Shown: piece by piece, positions 45,774 to 55,734 of the stretch
How positions within the stretch are numbered: the first letter of the stretch is position 1
Layout of the letters: each line of letters starts with the position of its first letter
Assembly (NCBI RefSeq): GCF_016808335.1
Contig: NC_053143.1
Coordinates: 53,909,441 to 53,973,440, forward strand
DNA length: 64,000 bases
Direction: 5' to 3'
DNA from: Panicum virgatum
Lineage: Eukaryota > Streptophyta > Magnoliopsida > Poales > Poaceae
Notes under the pieces: model-generated
Told to the model about the DNA's origin: nothing
The model's input: only the letters and a program-made list of their open reading frames with translations
Databases searched by the model: none
Made by a program: the position numbers and the translations under genes

Positions 45774-46310
45774 TGGGTCCCCGACAGCCGTCAGATCGCG
45801 CACGTATGACCCAGATTTTGAAGAATTGCACTTTGACTTGGTCGTTCTCCTGCCTGGGCTCCCTCGACGGCATGCATCGCGTCCATGGAGCGAGCATGGC
45901 GCGGCGGCGGCGACGGCGCTGCTGGATGTCGCCGCGCCGGCGGTCTGTCTCTGCCGGCTTCTGGGCTCCAGCGGCGACCGTGCCATTCTCCGCCGCGAGG
46001 AAGTCGAGCAGCGTGTTGGTCTGCTCGTCGATCGACTTCCGGCAACAAGGCTGCAGCAGCATCCGAGCCGAGGCTCGCTCCATGGTGAAGTGCTTACAGT
46101 GATCAGAGCAGGATAGGTATCATCATCCTACCACTTCACCCCGGGGAGACGGTCTCCAAGGCTGTCGCCAGGTCGTCGAGGCGAGGTTCCTCCTGACGAG
46201 CATTCGCGCGTGCCGCGCGCTCTGGAGAAGCAAGCACGTACTCTGCACTGCCTTCTCCTGGTCTTCAGTTTCTGCCTTGTTCAGAGGATTTTATCACTGA
46301 CAGACCAACT

Positions 46311-46982
46311 GCAGGACAGCCAGCTTGCTTCTTCCTGCTCTGCTGCTTCGAACTTTATCGACCATTACAGATTCTAGACCAGCTCAGATAAACATAGCAC
46401 AACACATGGGGCATGCTGACAAGGAGCAGCTCAATGCAAGTATCCACAGCACATGCATATCATTCGTGGAGTAGATTCTAGGAGCCTTGCAGTGTCGATA
46501 GCCTCCCGGCCTGGGAAGAGCTCAATTGTCAGAATTTGTTGGTCAGGCGTTAAGCAATGATTGATGATACTCTTGTACCCAACTAAAGTTTTAAGGTCCT
46601 CTCTTTAGAAATAGGTAAAAATAGAGATAGAGAGATTGTGGGGCAAAAAAGAAATAAAAAAAGAAACGAAGTGTCAGCCCCGCGTCGCCCAGGGGGCGAC
46701 TCGGGCGGCACCGCCTCCCTTCTCCCTCCATCCCGGTCTCCTCCTCCCCATGCCGTGCCGCCACCGGAGCTCGCCACCAGCGTGGCTGCGATGAAGGTGG
46801 CGGTGGGCTCATCTTTCCTGAATCCCCCTCCTTCATCTGCTGTCAAGTTTTTTCCTCCGATGGCTGGCGGCTTGGCTCCCTTCAGTCTGGCAGGGCCCAG
46901 ATCCGGCGCTGGCGTGCCCGGATACAGCGTCCTACAACTCCCTCCCAGCTCCGGACGGTCGTCGCTGCTCCATCCGTCTAAC
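46311..46982. other. GC-rich leader-like region, no identified gene
   Basis: After the array comes ordinary intergenic text, then from 46638 a GC-rich open frame on the plus strand (MGQKRNKKRNEVSAPRR). It ends where the hAT element is inserted at 46983 and, once the 8-bp duplication is removed, continues in the GC-rich text at 47980-48180. It has no domain I recognise. It may be a decayed gene or random GC-rich text. Confidence 0.35.
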
Positions 46983-47971
46983 CAGGGGCGTCCTTGGGCC
47001 CGTGCGGGCTGCGCAACAGCACAAGCCCCCAAATTTGAAGGGCCCCCAAAATATAAAGTACATCTTATTATATAGTAGTATGGGAGACTTCAATTCCAAG
47101 AGTTTGCAGCCCATTCCGTAGAAAACGAGGCCCAAATTAATAGAAGTTTAACTGATCGGTGGCCCTCCAATTCTATCGGTGCATGCACGAAGTGAAACCC
47201 CAACTTACGCAGTGACGCTTCAGCTTCTCAGCCATCACCATCGCGGCAGGCATCGCCCGGCAAGCGGCCCATCGGCCATCGCCCTTGCGTGTATGTCGCG
47301 CCTCGCGGACGGCGGGCATCGCGCCTCGCGGACGGCGGACTCGTCCAAAGCTCCAAGTAGCATGAGCATCGCAGCCGGCGGCGTTGGCAAGTAGGACTCG
47401 TGCTAGAGCCCAGACCGCCCATCTGCAATTCTGCATCCAATTCCATCGCAGGTCTGTTCCATTGTGATCGTCACTTGCATTGGCAATTGGCTGCAGAGGC
47501 ACTCGCTAAGGCGGAAGGCCAGGCCAAGAGTAAGATTTAATTCCTTGTTATTTTCTTCTTTCCTCGTTTGATTATGTTGATGTCTTGACGATAATAATAC
47601 GTCTATTAATTTTTTTTTCCACTGCAAATGCAAGTCATGTCGTGAGCAAAACAACATATAGAAAAATATGATAGCTATTAAAGTCCTACTTGTGTTCTAC
47701 AATGACACAAGGAAGGCTCAACGATTTGGCTATGATAGCACTTGAGAGTGACAGCTAGAGAAGATTAATTATGAGCGCATCATTAAAGATTTTATTTCAA
47801 AAAATACCCAAAGAATAAAGTTCTTCAAGTGAAAAATAGATACAATAATTCTTGAAATATCTCATTTATATGTAACTTATTACTATTGTTTGATACTTTG
47901 ATTTTACTAAACCATTAGAGCCTCATCTTAGCATTTCGCACTGGGCCTCCGATTTGGTCGGGACGCCCCTG
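46983..47971 (+). mobile_element. hAT element, TSD CGTCTAAC
   Basis: TIR CAGGGGCGTCC (left) and its complement GGACGCCCCTG (right) bound 989 bp. CGTCTAAC occurs at 46975-46982 and 47972-47979, a perfect 8-bp target duplication. It splits GC-rich text. A transposase C-terminal remnant lies inside. Confidence 0.93.
47703..47832 (+). pseudogene. hAT transposase C-terminal remnant
   Basis: On the plus strand, near 47710-47750, RLNDLAMIALESDS is followed by TAG. After a one-base change of frame the text reads INYERIIKDFISKNT-like, as in the dimerisation domain of hAT transposases. The remaining 90 percent of a normal transposase is gone. It serves only to name the superfamily. Confidence 0.7.
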
Positions 47972-47979
47972 CGTCTAAC

Positions 47980-48850
47980 TCTTCCGTGCCTCCGCTTCCC
48001 TCACCGTGGGCGCCCGTGCGACAACTACGCGCTGGCAGCGTGCCTACAGGCCCCTGCCTGGGGAAGGGGCGGGCGGGGGGTGTTCGGCCTCTGCTGGATG
48101 GCTCGCTGGTGGAGGCTCAGCCGTCCATGGTGGACCGCTGGCTGCTGTTTTTGGCCGGTTAGCATAGGCGTGCGGAGGTGACTTCAGGGGCGTAGGGAGA
48201 AATCCCAGTCTGGTCTCAGATCGGTCGGCAATGGTGACGCTTCTTGTGTCATTTTTCTTTCTGGAGACTTTGGTGTTGCGCTATTTGCAGGTTTATTTTG
48301 TCATCGGGCGATACGGGAAACCGTTTTAGAAAATTTATCTGGCATTACGCTGGGTTGACATTGGTGACACCTAGTGGTACCACTCACTTCCTGGAAGCAA
48401 TGTCGATATTTCCTGACACCCATGCACTAGGTGGAGGTTTACGTGAAAAGATCTGGAAATCAACAACGATCTAGAAAAATCGAGTTTCTAAACCTTTACA
48501 AGGTTGAAGAGGAAATGAAGAAGAAGATTGAAGCTTATTCTTCTAGCTTTTTTTTTTGTTTTATGACTTTCTTTTTTGTTTTTGTGAAATTCTTCATTTG
48601 AGGTTTAAAGGCTAAGACCTCTTGTAACGTTTGGCTATATATAAACATCCGCTTGTGAATGTTCAAGGCCAGAATTTCTCTATGTCAAAAGACTGTAAAA
48701 GATTCTGGATAGGTAAATTTTTACAAAATCCCTTAAAATTGCCATCCAACAGACTCTTCATGTTTATCCTCTCGCTGTCCTGCTCGGGAAAATCTCACAC
48801 CGATCGGCATCTTTGCCGAGCCGCCGCCGCTCGGCATCGGCCATCTCCCA
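47980..48850. other. Flank of hAT insertion, no clear gene
   Basis: GC-rich text to about 48180 continues the pre-insertion frame noted above. From 48240 to 48780 the sequence is AT-rich with pyrimidine runs (TTTTTTTTTTGTTTT near 48550) and no supported gene. Confidence 0.4.
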
Positions 48851-48918
48851 CGCACTCCCGTCATACCTCCCGCGCGCCATCCCGCGCACTCCCGTCATAC
48901 CTCCCGCGCGCCATCCCG
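48851..48918. repeat. 34-bp direct tandem repeat
   Basis: CGCACTCCCGTCATACCTCC and the following 14 bases are repeated exactly once, with period 34. It lies in a GC-rich region downstream of the C2-domain pseudogene. No function can be assigned. Confidence 0.9.
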
Positions 48919-49014
48919 CCGTGGCACCCTGGCGTCATCGAGCCCTGCCGCCGTCAAGGCCGCGCCGGTACCCACAGTCGGCCCCGTCCCATCCCCATCT
49001 TGTTGTAGCGGCGC

Positions 49015-49381
49015 TCACACTGCCGTCGCTGCAGGAGCCACCGTAATACCTGCCGACGCCGGGCCGTAGGGGTCGTAGTACCTGGCTGGCTCCTTGACAG
49101 TGACGTGGATGTTGAGGCATCCGTCGAGGTTTCGCGCGGCCTTCCCGCTGAGGCCGGACTCGTCGAGGACGTTGCGGAGCGGTGTGGGAGGCGTAGACGG
49201 CGTCCTCGAGGCGGGAGGCGGGCGGGAGCAGGATGAGGATCTTCTCATCCCGGGTGGAGTTCTCGCCGCCGTCGAGGTCGATGCGGGTGGAGCAGCGAAC
49301 GCCGGAGTCGTGGCGCCAGTTGACGTTCTTGAGATCCCGGGCCGAGCCCATGGTCACCTCCACCTCGTAGCGAGACCCCAT
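49015..49381 (-). pseudogene. C2-domain protein (SRC2-like), broken
   Basis: On the minus strand the protein starts MGSRYEVEVTMGSARDLKNV (ATG at 49381), the usual opening of plant SRC2-like C2-domain proteins, which bind membranes or calcium. After NWRH a segment is deleted (normally a stretch before the CSTR piece), then GENSTRDEK and LPPASRLEDAV follow. A frameshift near 49225 moves the rest to another frame (LRNVLDESGLSGKAARNLDG and VTVKEPARYYDPYG). The domain is too short to fold as a full C2. The tail is lost near 49015. It is single-exon, as in the family, so this may be a simple decayed copy. Confidence 0.75.
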
Positions 49382-50427
49382 CTCCGGCCTGTCCGAGCTC
49401 GATGGGGAGATATGGAGGAAGGGGAAGGAGGCGCTGGGAGGTAGAGGAGGAAGAGGGAGCTGTTGCTCACCCCGCCGCTTCTGCTCGCAGGAATCTGGGC
49501 GGAGGGGCCGAGGCGGAGAGGAGTGGAGGCTGGGAAAGATAGAGAAGGGGAAAGGAAGGGGGGTGACGTGTGGGATCCATATGTCAGTGTGTGGGGAAGG
49601 AGACATTGTGATTTGGAGAGTGAGAAATAGAGAGTCTGTTGGAGTAACCAATGCATTATGGAGAGAAATTTTTCTAGAGAGTACAACTGAGAGTCAAATA
49701 GAGAGCCAAAAATATCTACTACCTCCGTTTCAAATTGTAGTTCGTTTGACTTTCTTGACTCTAAGTTTGACCACTCGTTTTATTTAAAAAAATTTGTGCA
49801 AATATTGCCAAATTTAAATCATTTTTAAAGATCTTGTATTGATAAAGCAATTGATTTCGGCCAAAAATCTCTTATTTCCACGCGCATATTGTTTCCTAGC
49901 ATATTGTTTCCTACGCTCCTCACTTTGCTTATGCATGCTTGCATGTGTACATGCAGCATGCAACACATGTCTAGTCGTTGTTAATTTATTTCTTTTCTTA
50001 TTTTTTAGTTTTTATTCATTTCCCTTCATATTTTCTTTATTCCTTTACCTATTTCATTTTTCTCCTTTTCTCCTAATACTATTTACATGATATTTTATTA
50101 TTTCTATCTCCTTTTATATTTTTTCCTTTTATTTTTATTCTTTTTTTAACTGGTTTCTATTTCTTCCATAATTTGTATCACTCATCTTATATCCTACAAT
50201 TAGATCTCAACAACTTGAGGAATTATTCAACTATTGTTTTTCTATTACTTCTCACGCTCTCTGCTAGTAGCTGTAAGTCTGCTGCTACTCGATGTGCTGC
50301 GGTCAGGCTGGAGCTGACCCACCATGTGAGAGGCCATATGCATGTGCAGCTACGCACAAATTTCCAGTATGTCTTCATGTGCTAATGTTCCATCATTTTC
50401 TTTTCTGCGCCTTGCTCTGTCTCCGTG
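49382..50427. other. AT-rich intergenic with MITE end
   Basis: From about 49722 the text CTACCTCCGTTTCAAATTGT is a Stowaway-type left end, but no matching right end is seen. From 49980 to 50170 the DNA is low-complexity T-rich. No gene is supported. Confidence 0.5.
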
Positions 50428-51058
50428 TGTTGACGATCAAAATTGGAACTAGACCAACCGGCCTGACCAGTCATCTCGGGCGGTCTGACTGGTATGTGAT
50501 GTTGTAGCCGATCTGGCACGACCAACCGGTCTGACCGGTGGGTCTGACTGGTCTAATCGGTCCAAAAGGAGTCCGAGTACAATTAAGAATTTTTATAGAT
50601 TTAGATATGTAAACAGGATTTCTTGCGGGATAAGTCCACTCCACCCTATAAATATAAAGGGCCACAGCCGATTGAGGGTATCCAATCGATCAAAACACAA
50701 CAACACATTACTTTTCTATCTTTTTATTGTCTTTACATTTATCTCCAAACCCTAGCTCTTCCAACCTCCTATCTGTTGTTCTTCCTTCGTCTCCGCGACG
50801 TCTGAAGGCGTTCTAGGTGGCCTGCCGATTCTAGAACAATCCTACGTGCGCCTGCCCTGACGGGGTCCCACCCGAGCTAGCATTCGTTGGACTTCGCCGA
50901 CTCACCCCGACGACCGGTCTGACCGCTCCCTCTGACCGGTCTGACCGCTCCATGCAGGAGGCACTGCATCGAGCTCCTCCTCGTGCCGGCCAACACACGA
51001 ACGCGCACTGTCGCGCGACCGTGCGCATTCGTGTGTTGGCCCAAATCGCACGCCAACA
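50428..51058 (+). mobile_element. Gypsy LTR (5'), TG...CA, with TATA box
   Basis: It starts TGTTGACGATCAAAATT and ends GCACGCCAACA; 631 bp. TATAAATA lies at 50646-50653, and GACCGGTCTGACCG-type units are repeated near both ends. Right after it comes a TTTGGCGACTCCGC string, like a primer binding site, and then gag. No second LTR is in the window, so the rest of the element was lost. Confidence 0.65.
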
Positions 51059-51060
51059 TA

Positions 51061-51080
51061 TTTTGGCGACTCCGCGGGGG
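51061..51080 (+). promoter_or_regulatory. Possible primer binding site
   Basis: TTTTGGCGACTCCGCGGGGG lies two bases after the LTR end. Its position and wording resemble the primer sites of several grass gypsy elements. The exact tRNA was not identified. Confidence 0.5.
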
Positions 51081-51107
51081 ACGAAGAAGAAGTCATCATC
51101 GGCAAAT

Positions 51108-51345
51108 ATGGCCGAGGATAACTCCCAGATCGACCCCAGGAACATTGATAATCCTGAATATGATGAGATTCCAGAGGACCAGCGCCAAGCTTTGGAGATC
51201 AAGCTCAAGGAAATAGAAGCTGAAGCCAAGAAGAAGCTGATCTCATGCTACGGGAAGACTCGGCAAGGTGTCATTCAAAAAGAGAAATTCGTCCTGCCAA
51301 CTCTCTTATCTTCTACTCCTACCACGGATGCATCTGTGCACATAG
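51108..51345 (+). pseudogene. Gypsy gag N-terminal fragment
   Basis: The frame starts MAEDNSQIDPRN at 51108 and continues YDEIPEDQRQALEIKLKEIE, then AKKKLISCYGKTRQGVIQKEKF. This is the opening of grass gypsy gag proteins of the type that follows a TGGCGACTCCGC primer site. The match fades after about 51340, and the following frame is short. The element is thus cut off after about 80 codons of gag. Confidence 0.7.
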
Positions 51346-53171
51346 GTGCTAATGTTTTTCGTTTTCTGAAGACAGGAGTAATGGTACCAAGCTATTGTCT
51401 CCCCTAAAACTTTTGGAGCGTTTGGTGACAGCTACATGTGTTTTTCGCCCTCAATACTTCTTGACTCCATTATTTTGCGTGTGTTTCTTTTCTAAAGACA
51501 CACCAACGAGCCTCTGAAGCAATGCTAAAACTGATACTGGCCGGGCGTTGAGCACGCACAATTGATACAGTACTTGGGCATGGTAAACTCTGACGCCTGT
51601 TTCTTCAGAACCTTTGGAGTGTGATAATGCTGAGGTAGCTCGTCCTCCTTTCGGACACCCATGCTCCTCACACGTTCAAAATTTTATTTTTATGTTTCCT
51701 GTTGCCATTGTCAACTAATCACACATGTCAGCTTAGTGACCATATAATCATTATCCTTTCTTCAGAATCTTCAGAAAGGAATGCACCTCTTGTCAAGCAG
51801 CCACGATGATCCAAGCTAGCGTTATTTTGTTAGTAACTAGCTTAAGGTAAATGGATATGAAGAGCAGTATTTTGTTACAGAGCAAAATGTTTAATCCGAT
51901 GGAATCAACAAATCGTCTTATCAAAAAGAGAATTTATGCATGGGACGTGTTGGTCAAGTCAGGGCTGCTGGCACAAATAAAAAGAACTAATGGTTCATGA
52001 CAGCCAGAGTTAAAACAAGATAGGACATAGACGAAGATGATGGCAAAACAAGATTGGGCCTTTTGGGGGGCCTTCGACTCCGAAATTCATTATTGTTATT
52101 ATGCCATTTTATATAACATAGGTGTCGAGGACGAAGAGCATGCCATTTTGGGGTCAGCGAAAGATTGTAAACCTTGCGTTTTGGAGTCTAGTCATTTCTC
52201 ATTTTGTTACTTTTCACACGTTGCTGATGTGTATGATTTCAAGATCAGGACGAATGACAAAGATAGGTACATCATTATAAGGTTTTCAGGAGGCACAAGT
52301 GTGGAACCATAATGGGCAAGTGCTTCACCTTGGTCAATTGGAAACTGAAGAAATATCGTATGTCCTTTTCCTACTGGTAAAGAAGTGACTTTGTTACCTA
52401 TTACCGTTTCACTTGAATCAAAACATCCAACATCAGTACTAACTAATTAAAGGTCCAAATACTTCACACGCGAGCCTCTATACTTCACATGCGACCAAGA
52501 AAGTTCTATATAACATTTGATATGGAATAGTACAGAATAGCTAATAATATTTTAATAAGGACTAATATAATAAAAAATTCACCTATTCCTCCACTACAAG
52601 AGAAAGAAGAATTAGTGACTTAAGCCTATCATCTCTTGTAGATTTTTTTAGGTCTACTTTGGCAACTTTATGTTTTTATTGGTTTGAGAATCTAATTAAA
52701 CTTTTACTGCACTTTACTTTTGCTGCTTGCAGACCAATATATATTATCGGAAAACACACAAAAAAGCTAGTAGTACTTTATATCCCCAAAATACAAAATG
52801 AAACTATTAGCTGCAAAATTTTACAGTTGGCGACTTTGAAACCAAAAGCATGATAATTGAATGGTGGTGAATTTGGAACCAAAAACAAGTTGGAGTGGTG
52901 TATTTATTTGGAAGAGACAACAATAATATAAAGATCCCGATTTCACTAGGAGAATCAAATTAAGAGGGAGTAACAAATGGATCGGTATTACATCAAATTA
53001 AGCTGCATACATAATGGGTGACCAGCCCATTGGTAAAAACTGCTGAAACATGAAAAGATGAAATGGATCACACTGTTTATTTAGAGGAGCGAAACGACGT
53101 CGCCCAACTAGTGTCTGGTGGGGTCTGAAAAGTTGCACGCAGCTGTGCTGGGAAGCATCTCTGGCTACACA
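51346..53171. other. No gene; short exon-like patches
   Basis: No complete gene is seen. Small stretches at about 51608-51640 and 51766-51815 are preceded by TTTCTTCAG and could be exon relics, the second ending in a stop. An inverted repeat CTACAAGAGA/TCTCTTGTAG lies at 52594-52641 and resembles CACTA-type ends, but nothing else supports an element. The 3'UTR of the dehydrogenase gene lies near 53100. Confidence 0.4.
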
Positions 53172-54353
53172 CTAAGGAGTAGTGAACTCGCCGTTCAGGA
53201 TGAGGTTGTTCCCTGTCAGGCTCTTACCGTAGTCCGACGCGAGGTACACCGCTGCGTTGGCCACGTCATCTTCGGTCGCCATCTTGGTCATAATGTACTT
53301 GTTGATCATATGTTCAAGGTGGTCATTCTCGGCATGGGGGAAGATTGACTTGAGCACGCGCTTGTGAATGTTGGCGTGCTGCGAGATAGCATTCACCCGC
53401 ACACCATGCCCCGCCAGCTCCGCCGCCTTGGCCCGGATCACGCCGATGGCTGCGGCCTGGGAGATGCTGTACGCCGACGGCACCACGTCGCCGAGCAAGC
53501 CCATGGTGCTGCTCCTCAGGAGGATGCAGCCTCCCTTCGGGTTCTGGCTCGTCATCACAGCACTGGTGTGATTGATGCTGTCCAGGACGGACTGGAAGTT
53601 GGCCGCCATGGCGGTCTCGAAGGCTTTGCTGTCACTCAAAGCAGACACGTGGTTGAACTCGGTGTTGTTGTAGAAGATGTCAAGATGCTTGTGTTCATCC
53701 TTCAGGTTCTCAATCTCGTCTCTAAACTTCAGCCAGTCGCTTGTGTCGTAGGTCATTGCTTTAGCCACTTTCGTGGTTTTATCATTAGGGTCCTTGCTGT
53801 TTTCGAGTTCGCCTGCGAAGCTTTTGCACGTGTTCAGCTCCTTGTCAGCGAGGAAGACCGAGGCGCCATTCTCGAAGAATTTTCGGGCAATCGCCTTGCC
53901 GACTGTGCTCGCGGCTCCCGTGATGACGGCCACCTTGTTAGCAAGCAGCAACCTGCATGTATACATGTTACATGGTGACAATTTGAACCCCCCTTGGTTA
54001 AATTTTGACATCTGTAGTTCTTCAAAGTGGAATGTCGTTTAGTTAAAGAGATGCGGTTCAAACAAGAAAAATTATAAATATTATAGGTGGCCCAAATTGT
54101 AGTTCTTCGAAGTGGAATATTATGGTGGCAATTTGAAACGCCGGCCCTTGGTTAAATTTTGACATCTGTAGTTCTTCGAAGTGGAATATTTAGTTTAAAA
54201 TGTGGTTCAAACTAGAAAAATTATAAGTATTATAGGTGGCCCAAATTAAATTGTCACGGCGTAACAAATGGATGGTCCAAAATGGAAGAATTTACTCTAA
54301 TAAATCTATACACGAAGCTAATAAGGTAACTTTGCATACTGCGGTAGGGCCAT
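53172..54353 (-). CDS. Short-chain dehydrogenase-like, catalytic Lys lost
   Basis: Minus strand. Coding exon 1 is 54353-54331 (MALPQYAK), then an intron 54330-53953 (GT-AG), then exon 2 53952-53172, giving 267 residues with stop TAG at 53172. A 5'UTR intron is likely (donor GTGAGTACC at 54515, acceptor at 54415). The Rossmann motif reads TGAASTVG at residues 19-26, where the family normally has TGxxxGxG, so one glycine is replaced by Thr. The NNAG motif is NNTE. The active-site Tyr is kept (SAYSISQ, Y169), but the Lys four residues later is Gln (Q173). The rest is typical of plant momilactone A synthase/secoisolariciresinol dehydrogenase-like SDRs. It is probably expressed but catalytically impaired, or has another role. 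A promoter copy lies at 25.15-25.95 and 33.2 kb. Confidence 0.85.
53971..54247 (-). repeat. 128-bp direct repeat in SDR intron
   Basis: Two units (53971-54098 and 54120-54247) share the CCTTGGTTAAATTTTGACAT and ATTATAGGTGGCCCAAATT blocks and are separated by 21 bp. Both lie in intron 1 of the dehydrogenase gene, before the splice acceptor on the plus-strand map. They look like a simple intron duplication. Confidence 0.85.
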
Positions 54354-54612
54354 GGAAGAGCAGTTTTCAACTCCGGAGATGACGACGATGGTCCAGCTCC
54401 GGCCGTCCCCCCAGCTGCAGTCACAAACACCAAGTAACCAGATTAGCTTACTACCACACAACGGAAAACATTTTGGTCGATCGATCAGTTAGCACTACGA
54501 CAAAAAGGTACTCACCCGCTGCTCCAAACACTCCGAAAGCTAGCTAGGGCTCCTGCTGGCTGCTGCTCTCTGGAAAGCTGAGTTGGGGTTTCTCGCAACT
54601 GATCGTCGTCGT

Positions 54613-54621
54613 CTTAAATAG
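54613..54621 (-). promoter_or_regulatory. TATA box of SDR gene
   Basis: On the minus strand CTATTTAAG lies about 260 bp before the start codon and about 100 bp before the 5'UTR intron donor. The paralogous block has the same string at 25538-25546. Confidence 0.65.
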
Positions 54622-55734
54622 GAATTTCCACACCCCCTGTGTCGCAGGGATCCGATGAACAAGCACAAAATGTCAACCCAAATGGATCTGCACGTGTCTT
54701 TTTTTTCTTTCTATTGTGACATCGGATCTGCTTGCGTCAGCAGTTCTTAACTGATAACTAAGTCGTGGAGCCAACTCTCATTTCTTTTATTCGGACTTTG
54801 GGCAAGTCCTTCCGTATATACTTACTGGCCTATGTTATTAAGTCTTCGTTTCTTGGTTGGTACGATCTTGATCAAACCACATGTAAGGTCTGCATTGTAG
54901 CTTAATTAGCTTTGCGGAATCTCTGACTTGGAGCAGGAGAGTGACCATGCATAGTGCTCATGGTGGATTGGATCTAACTACTGCTCGTTGATGATCCCAA
55001 GTCTGAAACCCTAATATGATTTGCAGCAAGGAACCTGCGGGTGGGTTCCGTCCGGGGTCACACGATTGCAAAGTTTAGTTACACAGATAAACATTGAAGT
55101 TTCGCAAGCCACGGTTCAAGTCAACCGAACTAATCTTTCATATATTACCGCTGCCAGCTGACGTAATGAACAGTGACTAATGATGACCTCAGCTGCATCT
55201 CGATTTGGATCTGGATCAAATCATCTTCATGTTGCCTTATAATATTAGACAGGCATGCGCGTGGGACACACTCAGTTCTCGTGGTAATGTAGCAACTACG
55301 GAGATTAACTTTCTCTGACAATGGAAGGTAGTTTATTTTATGCTGTTTTAGGATCTGTGCTTCTTTTTTCATAATTTCATTTCACCAAAAATATAATCAT
55401 GTGCAATTAATATGTTTCTTTCAGCTTTTTATCTGCATGATAAAAAGTTCACAATATATATTTTAAAATAACTTATGATGTCTACTATCTGCTTACAAAA
55501 TTTGAATCTTGTTAAGGGGTGAATTGGACTAATTGGTATAGTTGTAGGGGGTAATTTGAACAAAAAATAGTTTAGAGGGTTATTGGGATTTTTGCTATAC
55601 TTGAGGTGAAGTGTTTAAATTGCTTGGAGCCTCGGATCGGAGGAACAGGGTGTGTGACGGATCTAGGAATCATTGATGGCTTTAAAAATAGCAGAGATTG
55701 GGGGTGGAAAATCTAGTTAAACTGTTTATGCACT
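54622..55734 (-). other. SDR upstream region, duplicated elsewhere
   Basis: This is the promoter region. It matches 25.5-25.95 kb and 33.18-33.8 kb for most of its length, up to about 55620. There is no gene of its own. The short frame at 55145-55372 is not supported. Confidence 0.6.

Larger units (their letters stand above)
42250..46310. repeat. Four-unit tandem array of unknown type
   Basis: Diverged units of about 0.65-1.35 kb follow one another in the same orientation. Each contains, in order, a 33-nt palindrome, a TTTGACTTGGTCGTT block, a CATGGAGCGAGCATGGCGCGGCG block, then in most units a GAAGTCGA/CAACAAGGCTGCAG block, a CTGCCTCGAGCACAGGGGCAG block, and a GCTAGCTTTCT(C/G)TTGCAG block with GGAATGGCATC(T/C)GCGAGCC. 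Some blocks are missing in some units. GC-rich frames on both strands do not agree between units, except that a minus-strand motif LLDFLAAENGTVAAG recurs in three. No gene or known transposon is identified. Confidence 0.7.

Noticed and set aside
46638..47075. 145-aa ORF as a gene
   Set aside because: It crosses the hAT border, so its last part is transposon sequence; the first part has no domain. Kept only as a finding.
52594..52641. CTACAAGAGA inverted repeat as a CACTA element
   Set aside because: Too short (48 bp) to be an element and lacks a target duplication; perhaps a footprint.
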